A stretch of DNA of 64,000 bases from CBDDBX01 sp965225955 (GCA_965225955.1 CBDDBX010000041.1:44729-108728); one strand, 5' to 3'. Positions 43,519 to 52,663 are shown, counted from the stretch's first letter. The notes: a model not told the origin generated them from the letters alone. A program made the numbers and translations.

Positions 43519-43725
43519 CTAGCGTAACGACCAGCACTTAGTTGCCATGCCTTTATAGCACACAACTGCGCAATTAGCTGTATAGCCTCCATAGGTGCAG
43601 GTAACAGAACCCGGGCAATCAAGTCCGCCGCAAGGTATCTGGTATGCTGAAAGAGTCGTTGTTACTGACACAGTTGCCAGTAAGGCCAATAAAATAATAC
43701 CCACAATACTAATTGTTTTTTTCAT
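43519..43725 (-). CDS. small secreted six-cysteine peptide precursor
   Basis: The 68-residue product has a signal peptide (ISIVGIILLALLATVSVTTT) and a ~40-residue mature part with six cysteines (IPCGGLDC, VTCTYGG, ANCAVVC, KCW), enough for three disulfides. AAAGGAGAG precedes the ATG by five bases. It is first in the operon. It resembles, in layout, NVEALA-type peptides that neighbour 6-bladed propellers, but the motif itself is absent. A signalling peptide, toxin or surface ligand are all possible. Confidence 0.65.
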   Translation of the reverse strand: MKKTISIVGIILLALLATVSVTTTLSAYQIPCGGLDCPGSVTCTYGGYTANCAVVCYKGMATKCWSLR

Positions 43726-44105
43726 AAATACTCTCCTTTAATATTTTTTAATCTTTTTGCAAGTCAAAATATAAGGTTCCAACTATAATATCAGGCAGTA
43801 GCTTTTCTTACTGCAATTCTCCAACCAACCTGATTAGAGTTTAAAAATATAAAAAATGAATGTCAAATGCTTTTCCTGGGCTTTATGTTCTGGGGATTGT
43901 TATATATTTCATCTGAAGAAGGTTTTATGTGTGATATTTGTGATGAATATTTTTGTTTATTTGGAAAATTACCAGAAAAGTGATGCTTTTGCTGCTAATA
44001 TGTGGTTTTTCTGTTATATGATTGGCATTAAGCAGAAAATACGCTGAATAAAGTGATCTGCTACTCTGATATGACAAATAGATACCAATGAATTTAAAAG
44101 TCTGT
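43726..44105. other. gene-free stretch upstream of the peptide operon
   Basis: This stretch is AT-rich. It should hold the promoter of the minus-strand peptide operon, but no convincing -35/-10 pair was found at proper spacing. A 63-codon plus-strand frame (43856-44047) lacks a ribosome-binding site. Confidence 0.4.
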
Positions 44106-44711
44106 CTATCGGGAACTCTTTCTGGTGTCAAGATATCTGGAGTAGTCCTCAGGAGTGTTTAGATTCCAGAGAGAAGTGCCTTTTGGAATTGGTACTGTTA
44201 CTGTATTGCAAAGAGGATAAACCTGGAGGATCTGTCTCTCACCTTTGTCTAAAAGATCTGTAATGAGATGATTGATTCTCTTCCTGTAAATTGCAAACAG
44301 AGGCTCATAGCGCAGATCATCCTGCTGTGGCACCACAATATCAGCTTCAGGTGCCTTATTAAACATCTGAAAAAGAATATCAGTATTTATCTCAGGTATA
44401 TCGCAGGCCATTATAAAATTCAGATCTGTTTTACTCAGTTTAAGACCTGCTTCAATTGCAACCATTGGGCCTTCACCTTTGAATCTGTCTTTAGCAAGAG
44501 GTAAGTTTAGATGCTGGTATGGAGAAGGATCTGAAGCACAGAGAATTGTTGACTGGAAAAGAGGGGCAATATATTTCAGTGTATGCTCAATAATTGAATT
44601 ATCACCTAAAGGAAGAAAGGCTTTATTTTTCTTCATCCGCCTTGAAGCACCTCCAACAAGAAGCAGGCAGGTGGCGGGTTCATCTGGTAAAATGTAATCT
44701 TTTTTTTCCAT
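44106..44711 (-). CDS. mobA: molybdenum cofactor guanylyltransferase
   Basis: This enzyme attaches GMP to molybdopterin to make the MGD cofactor used by the DMSO-reductase family. CLLLVGGASRRMKKNKAFLPLG is the family's nucleotide-binding motif, and ACDIPEIN is the metal-binding D-x-P region. The C-terminal LWNLNTPEDYSRY is also typical. The length of ~201 residues is normal. The start is placed at ATG 44711 because the family motif follows closely; a TTG at 44726 is possible. It is divergent to the molybdoenzyme operon, its presumed client. Confidence 0.85.
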   Translation of the reverse strand: MEKKDYILPDEPATCLLLVGGASRRMKKNKAFLPLGDNSIIEHTLKYIAPLFQSTILCASDPSPYQHLNLPLAKDRFKGEGPMVAIEAGLKLSKTDLNFIMACDIPEINTDILFQMFNKAPEADIVVPQQDDLRYEPLFAIYRKRINHLITDLLDKGERQILQVYPLCNTVTVPIPKGTSLWNLNTPEDYSRYLDTRKSSR

Positions 44712-44794
44712 AACAGCTGCTACCAATTTTAAAATTGCCTGTAGGTAAAGTCAAGTTTTGTTTAATGAAAATATTTTAAGAATAATTTTGTATA

Positions 44795-44824
44795 TTGAAA
44801 TTAAATTGAATTTCGTGATATTAA
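44795..44824 (+). promoter_or_regulatory. candidate promoter of the molybdoenzyme operon
   Basis: TTGAAA (44795-44800) and TATTAA (44819-44824) are separated by 18 bp, giving a leader of ~70 bases. No clear FNR or NarL site was seen. Confidence 0.3.
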
Positions 44825-44899
44825 AATAAGATGTTACTATTTATATGAACTTTTGAAAATTGAACTTGAGACTTTAGGAGTTTGGAGGGATAATATAAG

Positions 44900-47149
44900 A
44901 TGCCTGAAACAGTGAGAAAGATAGTAAGAACTGCATGTCCTGCACATAATTGTGGAGGGAGGTGCCTTATGGTTGCACATATAGAAGATGGAAAGATAGT
45001 CCGTCTGGATGCAGATGACAGAAAAGAGGACAGAGCAGATGCTCCAAGACTTGTAGCCTGCGCAAGAGGCAGGGCTTATCTTCAGAGACAGTATCATCCT
45101 GACCGGCTTCTCTATCCTTTAAAAAGAGTAGGTAAAAGGGGAGAGAACAGGTTTAAAAAGATCTCCTGGGAAGAGGCTCTTGACCTTTTTGCTGAGAAGA
45201 TAAACAATGTTAAAGAGCAATATGGTAATGATGCGCTTTTTGTACCATATGGAACCGGGTCATATTCACAGATAAACGGCTCATGGACAGCAAGAAGGGT
45301 TTTTAACTGTGCTGGTGGTGCTCTTGGAACAACCAACAGCTACTCCTGGGGAGCAACAAATGTGGCGACACCTATGGTTTACGGGACTCTTCAGACCGGT
45401 AACCAGAGGCAGGACTGGCTCAACAGCAAATATATTCTCATGTGGGGGTGGAATCCTGCTGAGATGAGAGATGGTACAAATAGTGACTATTTTATAAAAC
45501 TTGCAAGAGAGAAAGGCATCAGGGTTGTATGTATAGATCCCCGGATGAGTCTTTCTGCAGCTGCCCTTGCTGATGAGTGGGTTCCTGTGAGACCAGGAAC
45601 AGATGCTGCTCTTATGACAGCAATGGCTTACGTGATTGTTAGTGAGAATCTGCATGACGAAGAGTTCATCAGAACCCACTGTATGGGATTTGACAACAAA
45701 ACTATGCCGGAAGAAGCAAAAAATGCTGAATCCTATTATGACTATCTTATGGGAGTCAGGGACGGAATCCCCAAAACTCCTGAATGGGCAGAATCGATAA
45801 CTTCAGTTCCAAAGGATGTAATTGCCAGAATAGCCAGAGAGTATGCTACCAGTAAACCTGCAGTTTTATATCAGGGATACGGTATGCAGAGAAGAGCTCA
45901 CGGAGAACAGGTTGTAAGAGCAGGCTGTATTCTTGCAGCAATTACAGGTAATGTTGGTATACCCGGGGGCTGGGCTTCAGGTCTTGCAAATCAGGCTGGC
46001 GGGGGAGGACTCTGGAATACATTTCCTACAGGTGATAACCCGGTTAAAGCAGCAATTCCGGTTTTTCTCTGGACTGAAGCTGTAATCAGAGGAAAAGAGC
46101 TGACTCAGAAAGAAGGAGTAACCGGGGTTGAGCAGTTAAAACAGTCAGTAAAGCTGATCTGGTCTGTTGCCAGTAATATTCTTGTAAATCAGCACGCTAA
46201 TATAAACCGGACCATAGATATATTAAAAGACGAGAGTCTTGTGGAGTTCATTGTAGTACAGGATCACTTTCTGACTCCATCAGCCCGTTTTGCAGATCTT
46301 GTTCTTCCAGCAAGTATGCATTTTGAAACCTGGGGTGTTAATGATGGATGGAAATACTCAGATGAACTGCTTTTACTTCCCAAACTGGTTGATCCGCCGG
46401 GTGAATGTCGCAGTGATTACGATATAGGTCTTGCTCTTGCAGAGAAACTTGGTGTAACAGAGGCATATTCTGATGGCAGGAATGAGAAAGAGTGGCTTGA
46501 ATGGCTTCTGGATATATACAGAGAAAAACGCTTCCCGGATCTTCCTCCTCTTGATGAGATGCTGGAGAAGAATCTGGGAGTCTGGGTGAAACCTGTTACA
46601 AAGCCAAAGGTTGCTTTTGAGAATTTCAGGAAAGATCCTGAAAAATACCCTCTTCCAACAGATTCAGGTAAGGTGGAGTTCTTCTCTCTTGATATGCATA
46701 AGAGAGGGGATGAGGATCTGCCGGCAATTCCAAAATATATTCAGGAGTGGGAGAGTCCCTTTGGAGATGAGGCTGCAGAATACCCTCTTCAGGCTATAGG
46801 GCACCATACTTATCACAGAGTTCACTCAACCCACGATAATAATGACTGGCTTGAAGAGGCTTTTCCCCAGAGAGTCTTCATTAATCCTGTAGATGCTGGG
46901 AAGAGAAAGATAAAAGATGGTGATGAGGTGAGAGTATTCAATCAGAGAGGAGCTACTATTCTTCCCTGCAGAGTTACTCCAAGAATCATCCCCGGAGTAA
47001 TAGATATTCCTCAGGGAGCCTGGTGGACACCTGATAAGAACGGTGTGGACAGAAGAGGCTCAATAAATGTGCTGACTTCGGAAAGATGGACACCTATGTC
47101 CTGTGCATCAACTCAGCACAGTATTATGGTAGAAGTGGAGAGGGCGTAA
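44900..47149 (+). CDS. dmsA: DMSO reductase-family molybdopterin oxidoreductase, catalytic subunit
   Basis: The 749-residue protein has an N-terminal iron-sulfur motif (C13-x4-C18-x3-C22-x31-C54), the DRLLYPLKRVGKRGENRFKK segment, and a C-terminal MGD-binding domain (YPLQAIGHHTYHRVHST). Ser149 in TNSYSWGAT aligns with the Ser molybdenum ligand of DmsA. The natural substrate (DMSO, other S- or N-oxides, or a related oxyanion) cannot be told. No Tat signal is visible, unlike most DmsA, so the enzyme may face the cytoplasm or the signal may be lost. ATG 44900 has GGAGGG upstream. It overlaps the next gene by one base. Confidence 0.88.
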   Translation: MPETVRKIVRTACPAHNCGGRCLMVAHIEDGKIVRLDADDRKEDRADAPRLVACARGRAYLQRQYHPDRLLYPLKRVGKRGENRFKKISWEEALDLFAEKINNVKEQYGNDALFVPYGTGSYSQINGSWTARRVFNCAGGALGTTNSYSWGATNVATPMVYGTLQTGNQRQDWLNSKYILMWGWNPAEMRDGTNSDYFIKLAREKGIRVVCIDPRMSLSAAALADEWVPVRPGTDAALMTAMAYVIVSENLHDEEFIRTHCMGFDNKTMPEEAKNAESYYDYLMGVRDGIPKTPEWAESITSVPKDVIARIAREYATSKPAVLYQGYGMQRRAHGEQVVRAGCILAAITGNVGIPGGWASGLANQAGGGGLWNTFPTGDNPVKAAIPVFLWTEAVIRGKELTQKEGVTGVEQLKQSVKLIWSVASNILVNQHANINRTIDILKDESLVEFIVVQDHFLTPSARFADLVLPASMHFETWGVNDGWKYSDELLLLPKLVDPPGECRSDYDIGLALAEKLGVTEAYSDGRNEKEWLEWLLDIYREKRFPDLPPLDEMLEKNLGVWVKPVTKPKVAFENFRKDPEKYPLPTDSGKVEFFSLDMHKRGDEDLPAIPKYIQEWESPFGDEAAEYPLQAIGHHTYHRVHSTHDNNDWLEEAFPQRVFINPVDAGKRKIKDGDEVRVFNQRGATILPCRVTPRIIPGVIDIPQGAWWTPDKNGVDRRGSINVLTSERWTPMSCASTQHSIMVEVERA

Positions 47150-47757
47150 TGAAACTTGCATTCCATGTAGATACACGTTACTGTTCCGGCTGTAAATCAT
47201 GTCAGCTGGCATGTAAAGATAAAAACAACCTGCCTGTAGGTGAGTTGTGGCGCAGAGTATATGAGATAACTGAAGGTGAATGGACTAAAAAAGGAGAAGC
47301 CTGGGAAAATACAGTTAAGGCTTACAATGTTTCTGTATCATGTAACCATTGTGAAAAATGTATCTGTATTGAGGTGTGTCCTGTTAAAGCATATACCCGG
47401 GGAGAAGATGGAGCAGTAAGAATAGATCAGAATCGATGTATGGGGTGCCAGTATTGTGCAATGGCATGTCCTTATGGTGCTCCTCAGTTTAATCCTGCTA
47501 TTAACAGAATGGGTAAGTGTGACTTCTGTGAAGACAGAATTGCAAAAGGAGAGAATCCTGTATGTGTTGATGCCTGTCCTATGCGTATTATTACCTGGGG
47601 TGACCGTGATGAACTTATTGAGAAATTTGGTCCTAAAGCAGAGATCTATCCTCTTCCGCCGGATAAACTGACAGATCCTTCACTACTAATTAAACCTCAC
47701 CCTGATGCTGAGGTAGCTGAGAGTGAGCCGGATCTTTCCAATGCAGAAGAGGTGTAA
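47149..47757 (+). CDS. dmsB: DmsB-type four-cluster ferredoxin subunit
   Basis: The 202-residue protein carries four cysteine-rich motifs (CSGCKSCQLAC, CNHCEKCICIEVC, CMGCQYCAMAC, CDFCEDR followed by CVDAC) that bind four [4Fe-4S] clusters. YGAPQFN and MGKCDFC are typical of DmsB. It carries electrons from the membrane subunit to the molybdenum site. ATG 47149 lies in the TAATG overlap with dmsA and was preferred to the longer frame. Confidence 0.92.
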   Translation: MKLAFHVDTRYCSGCKSCQLACKDKNNLPVGELWRRVYEITEGEWTKKGEAWENTVKAYNVSVSCNHCEKCICIEVCPVKAYTRGEDGAVRIDQNRCMGCQYCAMACPYGAPQFNPAINRMGKCDFCEDRIAKGENPVCVDACPMRIITWGDRDELIEKFGPKAEIYPLPPDKLTDPSLLIKPHPDAEVAESEPDLSNAEEV

Positions 47758-47758
47758 C

Positions 47759-48601
47759 ATGAGACCTCTTAAACCTTTACAGAGAGTTTTTATTGCAGCA
47801 CAGGCTCACTGGCCTCTGATTTTTTTCACTATTCTGGGGCAGGCAGCAGCAGGTATTGTTTTTGCAGAGAGGTTAGCCGGTTCAGGAGATCTGGTTTATA
47901 CTAAATTTACTATAATGGGAGTTGCTCTGGGGTTTTCTGTTTTTCATCTCCACTATCCTAAAAACTCCTGGCGTTCACTGAGTAACTGGATGCAGTCACC
48001 TCTTAGTCAGGAAGCTCTTGTTACAGGAGTATTTTTTGCTTCACTGACGGTTCCTGTGGCACTTGAATATATTAAGCCATCTCTGCTTCAGACAGTAACA
48101 ATCTATATTGAGTGGATTCAATTTGTATCAGCATCCGGCCTGGTAATATCCATGGCAAGGTTATATATGCTACGTACAGCAGGAGCCTGGAATAGATTTA
48201 GTACACCTCTGGCGTTCTTTGCGACTTCACTGCTTACAGGAACAGCTGTTGTAGCACTGTCAGTTAAAACAGAAGCCCTTCCAATATGGATTCTGGCTGG
48301 AGCAGGTATTGTAATGAAAGCTGCATCAGGGTTTCTGATACTTAAAAAACCGGTTTTTGTGGGAGCTATGCAGGAGTCAAGACATGAATTACCTGTGTGG
48401 TGCAGGAAAGGAGGGCAGGTTTATGGAAACCTTGCATCTCTGTTTGTGTTTTTTTTCATAAACCAGATAGCAGGTATTGTTCTGTTGATTATATCTGAAC
48501 TTTTTTCACGTATAGAATTTTATGTCCTTCATGGTCACGATCGCAGGGTTTTTCATCCGGTGAAACCAGCAGTATCATCCTGGCGGGACACTTTAGAATA
48601 A
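47759..48601 (+). CDS. dmsC: DmsC-type membrane anchor subunit
   Basis: The 280-residue protein has about eight hydrophobic helices, as expected of DmsC quinol-oxidising anchors. FHLHYPKNSWRSLSNWMQSPLSQEAL in the second helix pair matches the conserved H-x-x-x-P and WL-S region of the family. The start is at ATG 47759, one base after the dmsB stop, with AGAGGTG just upstream. It completes the reductase, passing electrons from menaquinol. Confidence 0.85.
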   Translation: MRPLKPLQRVFIAAQAHWPLIFFTILGQAAAGIVFAERLAGSGDLVYTKFTIMGVALGFSVFHLHYPKNSWRSLSNWMQSPLSQEALVTGVFFASLTVPVALEYIKPSLLQTVTIYIEWIQFVSASGLVISMARLYMLRTAGAWNRFSTPLAFFATSLLTGTAVVALSVKTEALPIWILAGAGIVMKAASGFLILKKPVFVGAMQESRHELPVWCRKGGQVYGNLASLFVFFFINQIAGIVLLIISELFSRIEFYVLHGHDRRVFHPVKPAVSSWRDTLE

Positions 48602-48612
48602 GGAGTAGTAAT

Positions 48613-49257
48613 TTGAAAATTAAACTGAATATAAATTTCTGGTGGATTGTGCTTTCTGGATCATTGTGGGGGCTTATAGAAGCCAGTCTGGGTTTTTTGT
48701 TACACCAGCTTTCAATGTCATCAATTGCGGGTCATGTAATGATGCCCATTGGATTTTCACTTTTACTACTATGTTACAGAAAAAGTAGAGTTGTATGGGG
48801 GATGCCGGTTATGGCTGTAATTGCTGCTCAGGTAAAATTGATTAACCTCTTCATGGGAGCTCCTGCTCCGGCAGTGGTTAATCCTGTTTTCTCTATTCTG
48901 GCAATGGGCTTTCTGCTTATGGGTTTTAAAACTATTGCAAAAAAAAGAAGTTTTACTTCGGTACTACCAGTAGTTGCAGTTATGAGTTTAAGCTGGAGTC
49001 TGCTCCATCAGGTCTGGGCCTGGGTAGCTAAATTCATTATGAATAGTTCCTCAATTGTTGATTTGTGGGGAGTTTTCCATGGGAAAATCTTCTTAATGAA
49101 TTCACTGATTGCATTTATTCTTTTCTCTCTGGCCTTTGGAATAACTGAAGGGTTACACAGAAAGTTTAAGGGGTATTTCCGTTTCTCTCCGGTTATTCCG
49201 GGAATTCTTGTATATATATCAGCAGTATCGGTTTCAGCATTAATTAACCTTTTATGA
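48613..49257 (+). CDS. polytopic membrane protein in the molybdoenzyme operon
   Basis: The 214-residue protein has about six hydrophobic helices and no recognised family. WGLIEASLGFLLHQ and MGAPAPAVVNPVFSILAMGF are its most distinctive parts, and the compact layout recalls ECF-type substrate-binding components, a loose resemblance only. The TTG start at 48613 follows AGGAG by seven bases. The end overlaps the next gene's ATG, so the two are coupled. Context suggests cofactor or metal supply to the reductase. Confidence 0.6.
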   Translation: MKIKLNINFWWIVLSGSLWGLIEASLGFLLHQLSMSSIAGHVMMPIGFSLLLLCYRKSRVVWGMPVMAVIAAQVKLINLFMGAPAPAVVNPVFSILAMGFLLMGFKTIAKKRSFTSVLPVVAVMSLSWSLLHQVWAWVAKFIMNSSSIVDLWGVFHGKIFLMNSLIAFILFSLAFGITEGLHRKFKGYFRFSPVIPGILVYISAVSVSALINLL

Positions 49258-49748
49258 TTACTATTATTACAGGAGATAAAGATAGCGGTAAAACCCGCTA
49301 TATTCTGAATCTCTTTGAAAAGTCAGGAGGGAAAGGCTTTTGTCAGCCTAAAGTACTGAACAGTAACAGGGAGATTGTTGGTTACAATATTCTTGATCTG
49401 CATAGTTCTGAAGAGAAACCTCTGCTAAGAGTTGAAGTGCATCGTCCGGTTGAGTGGGTAAACTGGACTGTTGTAGGTAGAGAGAAGTACTGTTTTAATA
49501 ACAATATACAGAGAGAGTTCAGTTGCCGGGGAATAGAAGATCTGGGTGATGCAGGCTGTTTTTTTATAGATGAAGTCGGGATTGTTGAGATGGAAGGAAA
49601 GGGGTACTGGCCTCTTATAGAAAAAGTTGTTCTTAAGAAAGATTTTCAACTCTACATTACTGTGAGACCCAAACTACTTAATCAGCTTAAGGAACGCCTC
49701 ATATCAATTGGTATAGACAGAGATATAATTGAAGTGAAAGAGATTTAG
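49254..49748 (+). CDS. P-loop NTPase, THEP1/NTPase_1-like
   Basis: The 164-residue protein begins MITIITGDKDSGKTRYI (Walker A). It has GCFFIDEVGIVEMEGKGYWP, the Walker B strand and E-x-G pattern of the NTPase_1/THEP1 family. The C-terminal region ends in a strand with TVRPKLL. Similar proteins sit beside molybdoenzyme genes. The start overlaps the upstream membrane protein by one codon, which argues that they work as a pair. Confidence 0.72.
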   Translation: MITIITGDKDSGKTRYILNLFEKSGGKGFCQPKVLNSNREIVGYNILDLHSSEEKPLLRVEVHRPVEWVNWTVVGREKYCFNNNIQREFSCRGIEDLGDAGCFFIDEVGIVEMEGKGYWPLIEKVVLKKDFQLYITVRPKLLNQLKERLISIGIDRDIIEVKEI

Positions 49749-49816
49749 ATTCCTGTTTATGTGGGAGAGTACGTATATAGTATCTATCTGTTTAGTTTCA
49801 TGTGGAAGGAGAATTT

Positions 49817-51460
49817 ATGGTTAAGAAAATTGTTGGTATTTTGGTTATTTTAACCCTTTTCTGGTTTGTTCTAAAAAGAGATACTCTTAATGAAGTCAAA
49901 AGGATAGCTTTTTTTGGTAAAATCTGGGGACTTCTCAAATATCACCATCCTGAGGTTAAAAAAGGGATAAAAAACTGGGATGAGGTTTTTGTTAAGTACT
50001 ATGAAAAGGTAAAAAAAGCAGAAGATTTTGAAGCATTTAACAAAGAGATTACTGGCCTTATAAGCGAAGCGGGAATATCTTCTATTCCGTTTTTAAACTT
50101 TTCTTTAAATCAGCAATTTGTTCTTAGTGATGATTTTTCCTGGATTAAAGATGAGACAATTCTTAATGATCAAAATAGTGTGCTTCTGGAAAGAATCAAG
50201 CTTGGAATCAGCAGTAGTAGTCAATACTATGTTACTTCTGTCCGGGGTGTAGGAAATACTCAGTATAACTGTGAAGAGAGGTATTTTAAAGAGTATCCTT
50301 CTGAAGAATACAGGGTGCTGGCTGTTTGTAGATTCTGGAATATTATTGAGTATTTTTTTCCTTATAAGGGAGATATTGGTGAAGATTGGAACAATGTTCT
50401 TATTGAATATATCCCACAAATCCGGAAAGCAGAGAATGCGATGGCTTATCATTTGTTAATAAGGCAGTTTACGGCCAGAATTAATGATGGACATTGTTTC
50501 ATGAAAAGTTCAGAACTCAATAGCTACTTTGGGAAAAAGAGGCTTCCATATTTTGTCAGGGATGTTGAAGGGGAATCTGTTATTACCAGAGATTTCAGTA
50601 TTAATGGTAAAGGGAATCTTAAAGTAGGGGATATTATAAGAAAAGTTAATGATGAGAATGTTGAAGATAGAAGAAAACGACTGCGACAGTACGTATTTGG
50701 ATCAAATGAACCAGGTATAAGACGTAATATCAATTCTTTTCTGTTGATTGTAAAGAGTGATACTGTAACTGTTACGGTGGAAAGAGACGGAGAAGTTAGA
50801 GAGATTACCTGCACCTGCCCTGATCAGGAGAACCTGAGAGTTGCTTTTCAGAATTTGCAGAATACCGGGGAAAAATGGAAACTTCTCGAAGGTAATATCG
50901 GATATGTAAATATGGATAAACTGAAACCCCGGGATGTAGATTTAATGATGGAAGAGTTTAAGGAGACAAGAGGAATAGTTTTTGATATAAGAAATTATCC
51001 AAAGGGCACTCTATACAAAATTGCTGATCACCTTTATCCTGAAAAAAAGGATTTTGTTAAATTTACTGCTCCTGATCTGCAACATCCTGGGACTTTTTTT
51101 GAAACACGAATGCTGAGTTTAGGGAAGAAAAATAGTAATAACTATAAGGGTAAAGTTGTTGTGCTTATGGATGAGCGTACCCAGAGTCATGCGGAGTTTA
51201 CTGTAATGATGTTTCAGGCTCTCCCTGAATGCACTGTAATTGGCAGCCAGACTGCCGGTGCGGATGGTAATGTTTCCAGAGTATGGTTGCCGGGAAACAT
51301 TGAGGTATGGTTTACCGGACTTGGTGTTTACTATCCTGATGGCCGCAAAACCCAGCGTGTAGGTCTTTCAATGGATATAGAACTGAAACCTACAATAAAA
51401 GGAATCAGAGCAGGAAGGGACGAATTACTTGAGAAAGCTATTGAAGTAATTAATAGATAA
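49817..51460 (+). CDS. S41-family (C-terminal processing-like) serine peptidase
   Basis: The 547-residue protein has an N-terminal membrane segment (KIVGILVILTLFWFVL), then FFGKIWGLLKYHHPE, common at the start of this clade. A PDZ-like segment lies near residues 255-330 (LKVGDIIRKVNDENVEDR) and the S41 core has GIVFDIRNYP and VVLMDERTQSHAEFTVM, in which Ser of QSHAEF is the probable nucleophile. SQTAGADGN and YPDGRKTQRVG also match. ATG 49817 follows GGAAGGAGAA; the GTG at 49802 lies within that site. It likely acts in the periplasm. Confidence 0.85.
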   Translation: MVKKIVGILVILTLFWFVLKRDTLNEVKRIAFFGKIWGLLKYHHPEVKKGIKNWDEVFVKYYEKVKKAEDFEAFNKEITGLISEAGISSIPFLNFSLNQQFVLSDDFSWIKDETILNDQNSVLLERIKLGISSSSQYYVTSVRGVGNTQYNCEERYFKEYPSEEYRVLAVCRFWNIIEYFFPYKGDIGEDWNNVLIEYIPQIRKAENAMAYHLLIRQFTARINDGHCFMKSSELNSYFGKKRLPYFVRDVEGESVITRDFSINGKGNLKVGDIIRKVNDENVEDRRKRLRQYVFGSNEPGIRRNINSFLLIVKSDTVTVTVERDGEVREITCTCPDQENLRVAFQNLQNTGEKWKLLEGNIGYVNMDKLKPRDVDLMMEEFKETRGIVFDIRNYPKGTLYKIADHLYPEKKDFVKFTAPDLQHPGTFFETRMLSLGKKNSNNYKGKVVVLMDERTQSHAEFTVMMFQALPECTVIGSQTAGADGNVSRVWLPGNIEVWFTGLGVYYPDGRKTQRVGLSMDIELKPTIKGIRAGRDELLEKAIEVINR

Positions 51461-51463
51461 TAC

Positions 51464-51497
51464 TATGGTGGGTTCTCTGATCCGCCATATCTGTTTT
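51464..51497 (+). terminator. terminator after the S41 peptidase gene
   Basis: TATGGTGG (51464-51471) pairs with CCGCCATA (51482-51489), with one G-T pair and a ten-base loop. T-C-T-G-T-T-T-T-T follows. Confidence 0.6.
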
Positions 51498-51509
51498 TGA
51501 AGAAGCTGA

Positions 51510-51641
51510 TTATTTAACTATTCTGATACATCTTACATGGTTATATATTCTTATCGCATTCTCCTGAGGTCCATGACCATAAGGATATTCTGGTGGATCT
51601 CCGGCTTTAGGGTCGCTACTCTGAGCTCCTGCATCATGTTG
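51510..51641 (-). pseudogene. C-terminal remnant of a formylglycine-generating-enzyme-like (SUMF1) protein
   Basis: A 43-codon minus-strand frame without start ends in EYPYGHGP, then NAIRIYNHVRCIRIVK, which resembles the usual end of SUMF1-domain proteins. The frame is blocked upstream by a stop and nothing else of the domain is visible, so it is a decayed fragment. The remainder of 51642-51950 shows only a small hairpin. Confidence 0.35.
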
Positions 51642-51891
51642 TCATTTTGTACTCCTTTTGCTCTCTTTTCACTATTTTGACAAAATAGAAATGGAATTCT
51701 TTCGCAGGAAAATAAAAAAGGAGTTTTTACCGCTAATATACGCGAATGAACACTGATGAAAGTTATCTGCAGATTCACAATTATTGGGACAATCACAGAC
51801 AAACAGGGACGGACAATGACAAACACAAATCAGAAGGATGGAATGCAGTCAGGTTTTTTAATTGAACCTAATAGACAATAGAATGTCGTAG

Positions 51892-51909
51892 AGACGCATC
51901 ATTGCGTCT
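51892..51909. repeat. AGACGCA inverted repeat
   Basis: AGACGCA-TCAT-TGCGTCT is a perfect seven-base stem with GTAG in front. Similar TAGAGACGC stems occur as dispersed repeats in many genomes. Only this copy is seen here. Confidence 0.45.
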
Positions 51910-51950
51910 ATCTTATGTAAACAGTTTTTAATTGATTTTAGTGATGCAGG

Positions 51951-52349
51951 TTATTTAATTCCTGCTTTGTTAAGACTCTGAGAGTATTTCTGGTCAACAT
52001 GCAGAATATGGTCTATGAACCAGCTGATGAGTAAACCCGGAAGTTCTTTTGTAACATCGGTATTACCGGCGTTGAATTCTTTTTCGAACTCCCTGATTTT
52101 TGAAGTAAAAGCCAGATGCTCTTTACGATGCTCTTCCAGATCCGGGTAACCGGCTTTTTCCATATACTCCTCTTCAAGAGTAAAATGGTTTTCTGTATAC
52201 ATAACAAGTCTGAGCATTATTTCGGCCAGTTTATCTCTGTTTTCTGAGTTTTTCTCACAATCATTGATCATGTCAATAAGTGTTGAGTGCTGCCGGTCGA
52301 GTTCTGCTACATTAACCGTATATTTTGTTGTCCATTCAAAATCTGCCAT
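51951..52349 (-). CDS. bacteriohemerythrin (copy 1)
   Basis: This is a 132-residue four-helix di-iron oxygen-binding protein. Its iron ligands are in DRQHSTLIDMIN, ENHFTLEEEYM, HRKEH and HILHVDQKY, the full hemerythrin set. The start MADFEWTTKYTVNV is the usual N-terminus. It stands alone between the SUMF1 remnant and the ABC operon. It is likely an oxygen store or sensor, fitting an anaerobe exposed to oxygen. Confidence 0.93.
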   Translation of the reverse strand: MADFEWTTKYTVNVAELDRQHSTLIDMINDCEKNSENRDKLAEIMLRLVMYTENHFTLEEEYMEKAGYPDLEEHRKEHLAFTSKIREFEKEFNAGNTDVTKELPGLLISWFIDHILHVDQKYSQSLNKAGIK

Positions 52350-52663
52350 AATAGTACTCCATTTAATTAATTGTGCTCTATTTTCATTTTCTCTTCAACA
52401 TATTGTAAATATTCAGAATAAAACAGTCTCTATAATTTAAATCTGAATCCCGGATATATCTTTCTCAGATCCTGTACTGGCTTCAATTCCGTCAAGCCCC
52501 GGAAGGGTTCTGAATACATCCTTAGTAAAAAAACTACTTTTATTTTCCTGGAAATTTCTGTGGATTATCCCTGAGTATTAATTTCTTAACGTTCCGGTAA
52601 ACCTTTTTGCTGCACCATAAGTCTAATCTATTTTGAAGCCAGCCGGAAAATAATCGTTTAATA

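Noticed and set aside
43856..44047. 63-codon plus-strand ORF upstream of the peptide operon
   Set aside because: There is no Shine-Dalgarno, the composition is rich in Cys and aromatic residues, and it faces the operon promoter region.
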